From Desulfobacula sp. (lineage in GTDB: Bacteria; Desulfobacterota; Desulfobacteria; Desulfobacterales; Desulfobacteraceae), in contig JAOZRF010000047.1 in the NCBI GenBank assembly GCA_029940245.1, positions 1 through 11,521 on the forward strand: a stretch of DNA of 11,521 nucleotides, read 5' to 3'. Below are positions 5,085-11,521 of the stretch, piece after piece. The translations under genes and the position numbers were made by a program. How positions within the stretch are numbered: position 1 is the stretch's first letter; each line of letters starts with the position of its first letter. The notes below the pieces were generated by a model. It did not search any database and was not told the origin of the DNA. It was given only the letters and a program-made list of their open reading frames with translations.

Positions 5085-6776
5085 ATGAAACTGAACGGTG
5101 CCCAAATTCTTATTAAAATGATTAAGGCAGAAGGTGTTAACACAATTTTCGGATATCCAGGCGGTGCTGTCATTGATATTTATGATGCCCTTGCAAAACA
5201 GGAGGGCCTCCGCCATATCCTTGTCCGCCACGAACAGGCTGCTGTCCATGCAGCTGATGGCTTTGCCCGGGCCAACAAATCCGTTGGTGTTGCCCTGGTG
5301 ACTTCGGGCCCTGGTGCCACCAATACAGTTACGGGAATCGCTTCTGCACATTGTGACTCCATCCCCATTGTTGTATTTACAGGCCAGGTACCCACAGGAC
5401 TGATCGGGAACGATGCCTTTCAGGAAGTGGATATAGTGGGTATCACAAGGCCCTGCACCAAACACAACTATCTTGTAAAAAGTGTAGACAAACTGGCTGC
5501 AACCATTAAGGAAGCCTTTTATCTGGCAAGATCGGGAAGACCAGGCCCTGTTCTAGTTGATCTTCCAAAGGATATTATGCAAACCCAGGTTGATTTTGAA
5601 GAACCGGGCAAAATCAGTTTAAAATCCTACAAACCCAATTACAAGCCAAACAAAAAACAACTCAACAAAGTTGTGGATATGATCCGGAAGGCTAAAAAAC
5701 CAGTCATTTTTGCCGGAGGCGGTGTCATTATCTCCCAGGCTTCCGAACAGATCACCCGTCTTGCAAAAATAGCAGACATTCCCGTGACTGCATCTTTGAT
5801 GGGTCTGGGCGCATTTCCAGGATCAGACCCGCTGTGGTTGGGGATGCTGGGCATGCACGGCACTTATAGGGCCAATATGAGCATTGGCCATTGTGACCTC
5901 ATGATTGCCGCAGGTGTTCGATTTGATGACAGGGTTACAGGAAATATTGAAAAATTTGCATCCAATGCCAAAATTGTTCAAATTGATATTGATCCTACCT
6001 CTATTCACAAAAATATTGAAGTCCAATGCCCTATTGTGGGGGATTGTAAAACTACTCTTAAAGGTATTGTTCAATTAATGGAAGGCCAAAAAATAGAAGA
6101 TCTTAAAAAAGGCCGGCCCCAATGGCTGGATCAGATCCAGGAATGGAAGCGTACCACTCCCTTGAAATATGACCAGGGAAGTGACGTGATCAAACCCCAA
6201 TTTGTCATTGAAAAACTCTATGAACTGACAAAGGGCGATGCCATTATTACAACAGAGGTGGGGCAAAATCAGATGTGGGCTGCCCAGTATTATCACTTTA
6301 ATAAACCCAATCACTTTATTACATCTGCAGGCCTTGGGACCATGGGATTTGGACTGCCGGCTGCTATCGGTGCCAAGGTTGCCTGCCCGGATAAACCGGT
6401 TGTTGATGTTGCCGGAGATGGCTCCATCCAGATGAATATCCAGGAATTAATGACTGCCGTTGAATCAAAAATAGATGTTAAGATCGTCATTTTAAACAAT
6501 AAAAACCTTGGCATGGTAAGACAGTGGCAGGAGCTGTTTTATGAAAAAGTTTACTCGTTTACCAGTATGGAAAATGCCCCTGATTTTGTAAAACTGGCCG
6601 AGGCTTATGGTGCAAAAGGCTTAAGATGCACCCGGCCTGATCAAGTGGAATCTGTTTTATCCCAGGGTCTTAACCATAAAGGGACAATCATCATGGATTT
6701 TATTGTGGACAAAGAAGAATCTGTTTACCCCATGGTTCCTGCAGGTGGTGCAATTACTGAAATGCTTCTGGTTTAA
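5085..6776 (+). CDS. ilvB: Acetolactate synthase large (catalytic) subunit
   Basis: This is the ThDP-dependent enzyme that joins two pyruvates into 2-acetolactate (Val/Leu) or pyruvate and 2-oxobutyrate into 2-aceto-2-hydroxybutyrate (Ile). The 563 residues show the three expected domains. The N-terminal PYR domain has FGYPGGAVIDIYDAL (22-36), the catalytic glutamate E50 in RHEQAA, and SGPGATN. The middle domain has GRPGPVLVDLPKD and VRFDDRVTG. The C-terminal PP domain carries the ThDP/Mg motif GDGS (444-447) through LNNKN (470-474), then LGMVRQWQ. The ATG at 5085 is preceded by GGAG with 9-nt spacing. A TTG at 5070 in the same frame lies in the terminator T tract and is not a credible start. 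First structural gene of the attenuated operon; the small subunit follows 26 nt downstream. Confidence 0.97.
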   Translation: MKLNGAQILIKMIKAEGVNTIFGYPGGAVIDIYDALAKQEGLRHILVRHEQAAVHAADGFARANKSVGVALVTSGPGATNTVTGIASAHCDSIPIVVFTGQVPTGLIGNDAFQEVDIVGITRPCTKHNYLVKSVDKLAATIKEAFYLARSGRPGPVLVDLPKDIMQTQVDFEEPGKISLKSYKPNYKPNKKQLNKVVDMIRKAKKPVIFAGGGVIISQASEQITRLAKIADIPVTASLMGLGAFPGSDPLWLGMLGMHGTYRANMSIGHCDLMIAAGVRFDDRVTGNIEKFASNAKIVQIDIDPTSIHKNIEVQCPIVGDCKTTLKGIVQLMEGQKIEDLKKGRPQWLDQIQEWKRTTPLKYDQGSDVIKPQFVIEKLYELTKGDAIITTEVGQNQMWAAQYYHFNKPNHFITSAGLGTMGFGLPAAIGAKVACPDKPVVDVAGDGSIQMNIQELMTAVESKIDVKIVILNNKNLGMVRQWQELFYEKVYSFTSMENAPDFVKLAEAYGAKGLRCTRPDQVESVLSQGLNHKGTIIMDFIVDKEESVYPMVPAGGAITEMLLV

Positions 6777-6802
6777 TTTTAAATTTGCAAAGGATATTTT
6801 AT

Positions 6803-7297
6803 ATGAAAACAAACAGCTACTTACTTTCTATCCTTGTAGATGATGAACCAGGTGTTCTCTCAAGGATTGCAGGTCTTTTTTCAGGCCGGGGGTTTAATAT
6901 TGACAGTTTGAGCGTGGCAAACACGGCCGAGCCTTGCGTATCAAGAATCACCATGGTGACCAAGTGTGAGCCCAATATCATTGACCAGATAAAAAAACAG
7001 CTTCATAAGCTGATCAATGTCATTACGGTGAATGATCTGACAGATAAAAAATATGTTCAAAGACAACTGGCATTAATAAAGGTCAATGCGCAACCTGAAA
7101 AAAAGGCAGACATATTAAGAATTGTTGATATTTTCAGATGCAAGATTGTCGATGTGGGTCTTTTCCACTACACCATCGAAGTATCCGGGAACAAGGAAAA
7201 ACACGATGCCATCATCTCTTTATTAAAACCTATGGGAATCATTGAAATTGCCTCCACAGGTTCCATTGCCCTGGCAAGAGAAAACGGTAAAAAATAA
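6803..7297 (+). CDS. ilvH: Acetolactate synthase small (regulatory) subunit
   Basis: The regulatory subunit binds valine and activates the large subunit. The 164 residues are the usual IlvH length. An N-terminal ACT domain (about 4-78) has LLSILVDDEPGVLSRIAGLF, then SGRGFNIDSLSV. The C-terminal AHAS small-subunit domain contains YVQRQLALIKV, FRCKIVDVG and the ending GSIALAREN. The ATG at 6803 has AAAGGA 8 nt upstream; the in-frame TTG at 6785 would precede that site and is rejected. The E. coli paralogues are named ilvN, ilvH and ilvM; length and two-domain form fit IlvH best. Valine feedback is expected from the family, not shown here. Confidence 0.96.
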   Translation: MKTNSYLLSILVDDEPGVLSRIAGLFSGRGFNIDSLSVANTAEPCVSRITMVTKCEPNIIDQIKKQLHKLINVITVNDLTDKKYVQRQLALIKVNAQPEKKADILRIVDIFRCKIVDVGLFHYTIEVSGNKEKHDAIISLLKPMGIIEIASTGSIALARENGKK

Positions 7298-7317
7298 ACG
7301 ATTAAACAGGATAAATT

Positions 7318-8922
7318 ATGGAAAAAATACTTTTATACGACACCACGCTAAGGGATGGCATGCAGGGAGAAAACATATTTTTCTCCCCTGAAGATAAGGT
7401 AAAAATAGCAAAACGCTTAGATGACTTAGGCATCCACTATATTGAAGGCGGTTGGCCCGGATCAAATCCCGGGGCCCGGCATTTTTTCGAACTGGCAAAA
7501 AATATGGAATTCAAAAATGCCAGAATAGCCGCTTTTGGCTCCACCCGGCGCCAGGGAAAAACCTGTGAAGAAGATGGCAACCTGACAGCATTAATAAACA
7601 GTTGCGCCCCTGTGATCACCATATTTGGAAAATCCTGGGATCTGCATGTTGAATCCATCATGGAAAACACAAAGACTGAAAATCTTGCCATGATCAAAGA
7701 AAGCATTGCTTATCTTTTGAGCCATGACCGGGAGGTTTTCTATGATGCAGAACATTTTTTTGACGGATACAAAGCCAATCCGGGTTATGCCTTGAATACC
7801 CTTGAAGCTGCTGTTGAGGGAGGGACAAAATGTCTGGTGCTCTGCGATACCAATGGCGGGTCCCTGCCCTGTGATATTGAAAACATCACTCAAAAAGCAA
7901 TTGAACACTTCAAAGAGACACCCTGTCTTATCTTTGGCATACACACCCATAATGACTGCGCCATGGCCGTTGCCAATTCAGTCACGGGGGTTCATGCAGG
8001 CGCAACCATGGTTCAAGGAACCATGAACGGGTATGGTGAGCGGTGCGGTAATGCTGATCTGACAGCCATTATCCCTATCCTGTCGCTTAAAATGAATCGG
8101 GATTGCATCAGCCTGAAAAATCTTGAAAAGTTATTAAATCTTTCCCGGTTTATTTCTGAAACTGCCAATGTGCCTCCTGTCAATTCAAGACCCTTTGTCG
8201 GCAAGAGCGCATTTGCCCATAAAGGCGGGGTTCATGTCAGTGCCATCATGAAAAACCCCAGGGCCTATGAACATATTTCTCCTGAACTGGTTGGAAATAA
8301 AAGGCGGGTGATTGTTTCAGAACAGTCAGGCAAAAGTAATATTGAATATAAGGCAAAAGAACTGGGACTTGATCTGGGTGAAAGCGGTGTCAACGGATAT
8401 CAGATCGTATCCAGCATCAAGGAACTTGAAAATTATGGATTTGAATTTGATGCTGCTGAAGGCTCACTAAAGCTGATCATGGAAAAATTGACGGATCAGT
8501 TTGTCCCCCATTTTGAACTTGAATCCTTCAGGGTAGTGGTTGAAAAAGACAAGGAACGTCCCTGTTATTCCCATGCCATGATTAAAATAAGGGTGGGCAA
8601 TACAACGGAAATCACTTCAGCAGAAGGCGAAGGCCCTGTCAGTGCCCTGGATAATGCCTTAAGAAAGGCACTTACCACCATTTACCCGCAAATTGACGAC
8701 ATGCACCTTGTGGACTTTAAAGTCCGTGTCATTGACGGCATGGCTGGTACTGATGCAAAGGTGCGCGTTCTTATTGAATCAAGGGATGAAAATAATATTT
8801 TTTCAACCATCGGTGTTTCCGAAGACATTATAGAAGCAAGCTGGCAGGCGCTGGCCGACAGTTTCCAATATAAACTCTCACTAGACAATAAAAACCCAAT
8901 AGAAAATAACAAGGTAAAATAA
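7318..8922 (+). CDS. cimA: (R)-citramalate synthase (Geobacter-type CimA)
   Basis: CimA condenses pyruvate with acetyl-CoA to (R)-citramalate, the threonine-independent entry to 2-oxobutyrate and isoleucine. The 534-residue protein is a DRE-TIM metallolyase. YDTTLRDGMQGENIFFSPED opens the barrel (D8, R12). HTHND gives metal ligands H209 and H211, and NGYGERCGNADL and SAFAHKGGVHVSAI follow. A C-terminal LeuA-type regulatory domain starts near residue 390 (for example AEGEGPVSALDNALRKAL). The start DTTLRDGMQGE rather than DGEQSPG, together with the length, separates it from LeuA and homocitrate synthase and matches the long citramalate synthases of Geobacter type. CAGGA 6 nt before the ATG supports the start. 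It begins 20 nt after ilvH, and leuA starts 1 nt after its stop. The downstream steps would use LeuCD and LeuB, which are not in the window. Confidence 0.93.
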   Translation: MEKILLYDTTLRDGMQGENIFFSPEDKVKIAKRLDDLGIHYIEGGWPGSNPGARHFFELAKNMEFKNARIAAFGSTRRQGKTCEEDGNLTALINSCAPVITIFGKSWDLHVESIMENTKTENLAMIKESIAYLLSHDREVFYDAEHFFDGYKANPGYALNTLEAAVEGGTKCLVLCDTNGGSLPCDIENITQKAIEHFKETPCLIFGIHTHNDCAMAVANSVTGVHAGATMVQGTMNGYGERCGNADLTAIIPILSLKMNRDCISLKNLEKLLNLSRFISETANVPPVNSRPFVGKSAFAHKGGVHVSAIMKNPRAYEHISPELVGNKRRVIVSEQSGKSNIEYKAKELGLDLGESGVNGYQIVSSIKELENYGFEFDAAEGSLKLIMEKLTDQFVPHFELESFRVVVEKDKERPCYSHAMIKIRVGNTTEITSAEGEGPVSALDNALRKALTTIYPQIDDMHLVDFKVRVIDGMAGTDAKVRVLIESRDENNIFSTIGVSEDIIEASWQALADSFQYKLSLDNKNPIENNKVK

Positions 8923-8923
8923 A

Positions 8924-10468
8924 ATGACAACAGACAACCAAATTATTATTTTTGACACCACATTAAGAGATGGGGAACAATCCCCGGGGGCAAGCATGAA
9001 CAAGGCTGAGAAACTCAGGATTGCCACCCAGCTTGAAAAACTGGGTGTCAATGTGATTGAAGCCGGATTCCCCGCAGCATCTGAAGGAGATTTTCAAGCA
9101 GTCAAGGACATCGCCCAAACCCTTAAGGTTTCACAGGTTGCAGCACTTTGCAGGACAAATGAAGACGATATCAACCGGGGATGGGAAGCCATTAAAAATG
9201 CAGCACACCCAAGAATCCACACCTTTATTGCCACATCTGAACTGCACATGAAATATAAACTTGCCATGGAGCCTTCCCAGGTCCTGGAGCAGGCAGTCAA
9301 ATCTGTCAAGCTTGCCGCATCATACACAGATAATATAGAATTTTCAGCAGAAGATGGTTCAAGATCTGACCCTGCATTTTTATGTAAGGTATTTGAATCC
9401 GTTATTGATGCCGGTGCCACCACTATAAATCTTCCGGACACAGTGGGATACGCTATCCCGGAAGAATTTGCTGAGCTTGTAAAATATGTCATGGAAAATA
9501 CGGCTAATATAAATAAGGCTGTATTGAGTGTTCATTGCCATAATGATCTTGGACTTGCCACATCCAATACCCTTGCTGCCATAAAAGCCGGAGCCAGACA
9601 GGTTGAGGTCACCATTAATGGTATTGGAGAAAGAGCCGGAAACACGTCTCTTGAAGAAGTGGTCATGTCTCTGCACACACGACCCAATTACTTTGCCCGG
9701 ACCACATCCGTTGACACCAGAAGAATTTATCCCACAAGCCGTCTGGTCAGCATGGTCACAGGAATTCTTATCCAGCCGAACCGGGCCATTGTAGGTGCCA
9801 ATGCCTTTGCCCATGAAGCAGGTATCCACCAGGACGGCGTACTGAAAAATCCCATGACCTATGAAATCATGAAACCTGAAACCATAGGTCTTAACAAAAA
9901 CAACCTGGTCCTGGGAAAACATTCAGGACGTCACGCCTTAAATTCCCACGTTCAGGGAATGGGATACAATCTTTCAAAGGAAGAACTGGACACTGTTTTT
10001 GAAAAATTCAAACACCTGGCAGACAAGAAAAAAAGCATCCAGGATGAGGATATAGAAGCACTGATTAACGAAGGGGTATTAAGAAGTTCGGAAGTTTTCA
10101 AACTTGAATATATCCATGTATTATCCGGGAACACGGTCTTTCCCACGGCCAGTGTCAAGCTGAACATCAATGGCCGCCCGGCCCAGGGGGCAACAGAAGG
10201 AAACGGCCCCATTGATGCGGTTTACAATATTATATCCAAACTGACCGATACCAAATCCAAACTCTTAAGATTTACCATTTCAGCGTTAACCGAAGGCACG
10301 GATGCCCAGGGCGAAGTAACCGTCAGGCTACAGGAAGACGGAATCATAGCCCTTGGTAAAGGAGCTGATCCGGATATCATTACTGCCAGCGCCCTGGCCT
10401 ATATCAATGGCTTAAACAGACTGGAATACTTAAAGGAACATCCCGTTGTAAAACCTGAAAATCTCTAA
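8924..10468 (+). CDS. leuA: 2-isopropylmalate synthase
   Basis: LeuA condenses 2-oxoisovalerate with acetyl-CoA, the committed step of leucine synthesis. The 514-residue protein has FDTTLRDGEQSPGASM (D11, R15), NLPDTVGYAIPEEF and HCHNDLGLATSNTLAA (metal ligands H204, H206). NGIGERAGNTSLEEV and AFAHEAGIHQDGVLKN follow. SGRHAL opens the linker, and an allosteric leucine-binding domain occupies about 380-514 (GNGPIDAVYNII). Length and motifs fit the bacterial LeuA1 type (E. coli 523 residues). The ATG lies 1 nt after the cimA stop, with AAGGT in the cimA tail as its ribosome binding site, so translation is probably coupled. It is the last recognised gene of the attenuated operon. Leucine feedback is expected from the domain. 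Confidence 0.96.
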   Translation: MTTDNQIIIFDTTLRDGEQSPGASMNKAEKLRIATQLEKLGVNVIEAGFPAASEGDFQAVKDIAQTLKVSQVAALCRTNEDDINRGWEAIKNAAHPRIHTFIATSELHMKYKLAMEPSQVLEQAVKSVKLAASYTDNIEFSAEDGSRSDPAFLCKVFESVIDAGATTINLPDTVGYAIPEEFAELVKYVMENTANINKAVLSVHCHNDLGLATSNTLAAIKAGARQVEVTINGIGERAGNTSLEEVVMSLHTRPNYFARTTSVDTRRIYPTSRLVSMVTGILIQPNRAIVGANAFAHEAGIHQDGVLKNPMTYEIMKPETIGLNKNNLVLGKHSGRHALNSHVQGMGYNLSKEELDTVFEKFKHLADKKKSIQDEDIEALINEGVLRSSEVFKLEYIHVLSGNTVFPTASVKLNINGRPAQGATEGNGPIDAVYNIISKLTDTKSKLLRFTISALTEGTDAQGEVTVRLQEDGIIALGKGADPDIITASALAYINGLNRLEYLKEHPVVKPENL

Positions 10469-10503
10469 AAAAAATCTATGCACAACAAAGGAGGCAGGGA
10501 GGA

Positions 10504-10566
10504 ATGACCGCAGTCAACGCAGCAGGTGGTACCTTGATAGTGGTCAGGGTTTATCTTTTTTCTTGA
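10504..10566 (+). CDS. Possible 20-residue ORF after leuA
   Basis: ATG 10504 to TGA 10564-10566 encodes 20 residues ending TLIVVRVYLFS. It is preceded by a full AAGGAGG at 10488-10494 with 9-nt spacing, a better ribosome binding site than those of most genes here. Two readings are possible: a real small protein, or a Leu/Ile/Val-containing leader ORF for the gene that follows. It overlaps a hairpin with a T tract (10531-10561). No homologue is recognised and it may be chance. Confidence 0.25.
   Translation: MTAVNAAGGTLIVVRVYLFS
10531..10561 (+). terminator. Possible terminator of the ilvB-leuA operon
   Basis: ACCTTGA (10531-10537) pairs with TCAGGGT (10544-10550) with one G-U pair around a 6-nt loop. 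TTATCTTTTTT (10551-10561) follows. The stem is short, but the position 63 nt after leuA and the T tract make it a reasonable intrinsic terminator. I see no other candidate between leuA and the next gene. Confidence 0.4.
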
Positions 10567-10637
10567 CACCAAATAGCCATAATACTAAGAAGGATAATAG
10601 TGTTTATCTTATCAACAATACTTGCTGGAGACAGATT

Positions 10638-11087
10638 ATGAGAAATTTGTTTAAACTTACTATTTTACCTGTTCTTTTTTACTTTTGTTTTATTTCTTTA
10701 AGTTTTGCCGAAGATGCTTCCATTGTGGGAAAATGGAAAACCATTGATGACAAAACCGGGGAACCCAAATCCATTGTGCAGATTTATGAAAAAGAGGGAA
10801 AATATTTCGGCCGGATAACAGAATTGTTTCGAAAACCAGGAGAAGACCCTGATCCTGTCTGTGATAAATGCCCGGATGATGACCCACGTAAAGATCAGCC
10901 CACAAAAGGGATGATCATTATTAAAGATCTTGTTAAAACAAGCACTGGATACAGCGGCGGCACCATACTGGATCCCAAAGAAGGGAAAATATATACCTGC
11001 AAATTATGGATTGAGGATGGAAAACTGATGGTCCGGGGCTATATTGTCTTTTTCTTCAGAACCCAGACCTGGCACAGGGTTGAATAG
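10638..11087 (+). CDS. Exported DUF2147 family protein
   Basis: The 149-residue protein starts with a Sec signal peptide: MRN, a hydrophobic core at residues 7-21 and probable cleavage after SFA (A24|E25). The mature part follows the DUF2147 pattern: IVGKWKTIDDKTGEPKSIVQ, then a GKYFGRITEL strand. A Cys pair CDKC (C75, C78) leads a DDDPRKDQPTKG segment; then come GGTILDPKEGKIYTCKLWI, LMVRGYI and the terminal FRTQTWHRV. It should be periplasmic in a Gram-negative cell. The function of the family is not established. I chose the ATG at 10638 because GGAG stands 7 nt before it and the signal peptide begins there; an in-frame TTG at 10563 would add a long polar extension in front of the signal peptide. 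It is probably a separate unit from the leu operon, though no convincing promoter was found (a TTGACA at 10563 has no suitably spaced -10). Confidence 0.88.
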   Translation: MRNLFKLTILPVLFYFCFISLSFAEDASIVGKWKTIDDKTGEPKSIVQIYEKEGKYFGRITELFRKPGEDPDPVCDKCPDDDPRKDQPTKGMIIIKDLVKTSTGYSGGTILDPKEGKIYTCKLWIEDGKLMVRGYIVFFFRTQTWHRVE

Positions 11088-11151
11088 TGCCTGACCGAAA
11101 ACCTGAAAATTTTGGAAGCATAAGCGCCACTACAAACTGAGTACAACACGG

Positions 11152-11212
11152 GTGATAATTTTAACCGGAGCAATACATTGAGTATTGTGAGCATACGCTC
11201 CTTAAATTACAC
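11152..11212. repeat. Bulged inverted repeat between convergent genes
   Basis: The 270-nt stretch 11088-11357 between the DUF2147 gene and the convergent permease holds no credible gene. It contains an imperfect inverted repeat: 11152-11171 pairs with 11197-11212 in 16 bp interrupted by bulges at 11155, 11162 and 11165-11166. A small AATAC/GTATT hairpin sits inside (11172-11176 with 11182-11186). No T tract follows on either strand, so it is not a typical intrinsic terminator. It may be a structured transcript end or a small palindromic repeat. Confidence 0.4.
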
Positions 11213-11357
11213 AGACAAACGATGTTTCTGGTGCCTTAATAAAAAGTCTTTCTGTAAAAGATCATTTTCTATTCATAGCTGGTTTAAGATATCATTTGAA
11301 AGTTTTAGCAATTTTTAATTGTCGAATGCACATAGAGGAAAGTCATGTCTGAAAAGC

Positions 11358-11521
11358 TCACATACCTATAGCTTGAGCAGCGGGTTCGGGAGTTATCTTC
11401 ACGCCGGCTTTGATCATTTCGCGTCGCCGTTTGTACTCGTAGACAACAGCGCCCATAACCGTCAGAATGATAAAAATCACTGCCAAGGCATTCATGGCCG
11501 GGCTGATAAAGCTACGTAATT
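11358..11521 (-). CDS. PotC-like ABC transporter permease, C-terminal end (cut by window edge)
   Basis: The open frame entering from the right edge gives the last 53 residues, ending at TGA 11360-11358. It reads ISPAMNALAVIFIILTVMGA, then VVYEYKRRREM and a polar tail. The SPxxNALA motif followed by the final membrane helix and a basic cytoplasmic end is the usual C-terminus of inner-membrane permeases of the PotC/YdcV type, which import spermidine, putrescine or related compounds. The substrate cannot be told from this fragment. It converges on the DUF2147 gene. Confidence 0.75.
   Translation of the reverse strand, partial: LRSFISPAMNALAVIFIILTVMGAVVYEYKRRREMIKAGVKITPEPAAQAIGM

Noticed and set aside
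5022..5465. Minus-strand open frame of 147 codons across the ilvB start and terminator
   Set aside because: It lies opposite a clear ilvB reading frame and the attenuator, has no family resemblance, and low-complexity opposite-strand frames are common here.
10563..10568. Perfect TTGACA as a promoter for the DUF2147 gene
   Set aside because: The nearest -10-like hexamers (10580 and 10593) give spacers of 11 and 24 nt, so it is not a usable pair.
11345..11371. Eight-codon ORF after GAGGAAAG
   Set aside because: It is too short to judge, has no amino acid bias, and overlaps the end of the permease gene.
11319..11519. Plus-strand open frame at the right end
   Set aside because: It overlaps the recognisable permease C-terminus on the minus strand and has no ribosome binding site or family features.

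Overview
This window looks chromosomal and comes from a moderately AT-rich Gram-negative bacterium, probably an anaerobic member of the Desulfobacterota (sulfate-reducer type). That placement is an inference. It rests on a Geobacter-type citramalate synthase fused into an AHAS/leuA operon, on cmoAB and larB, and on DUF2889 and DUF2147 proteins. No rRNA, tRNA, CRISPR array or insertion sequence was seen.

Left part (1-3888, all minus strand). Read in transcription order, it holds cmoA and cmoB, which make the 5-oxyacetyl modification of tRNA wobble uridine 34. Next is a small DUF2889 protein, then an unrecognised 280-residue protein with its own possible promoter. Last is the N-terminal part of a P-loop ATPase of the BREX-associated DUF2791 type, cut by the window edge. 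These last two genes are 5 nt apart and look like part of a larger nucleic-acid-handling or defence-type locus that continues to the left.

Centre (4012-10468, plus strand). An orphan larB (nickel-pincer cofactor synthesis) stands divergent from cmoA and lacks a Shine-Dalgarno sequence. It is followed by a branched-chain amino acid operon: ilvB-ilvH-cimA-leuA. Together these encode acetohydroxyacid synthase and the two committed acyl-transferases, (R)-citramalate synthase for isoleucine and isopropylmalate synthase for leucine. ilvC, ilvD and leuBCD are not in the window.

The most striking element lies between larB and ilvB (about 4860-5071). It is a complete ribosome-mediated transcription attenuator. 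It has a promoter, a 27-codon leader peptide with 15 Ile/Leu/Val residues, a hairpin inside the leader coding sequence, an antiterminator that includes the leader stop codon, and a very strong intrinsic terminator ending just before the ilvB ribosome binding site. The leader hairpin also pairs a perfect Shine-Dalgarno stretch with a copy of the 16S anti-Shine-Dalgarno sequence.

Right part (10469-11521). There is a possible terminator and a 20-codon ORF of doubtful status, then an exported DUF2147 protein. Next is an intergenic stretch with a bulged inverted repeat. The window ends in the C-terminal end of a PotC-like ABC transporter permease on the minus strand.
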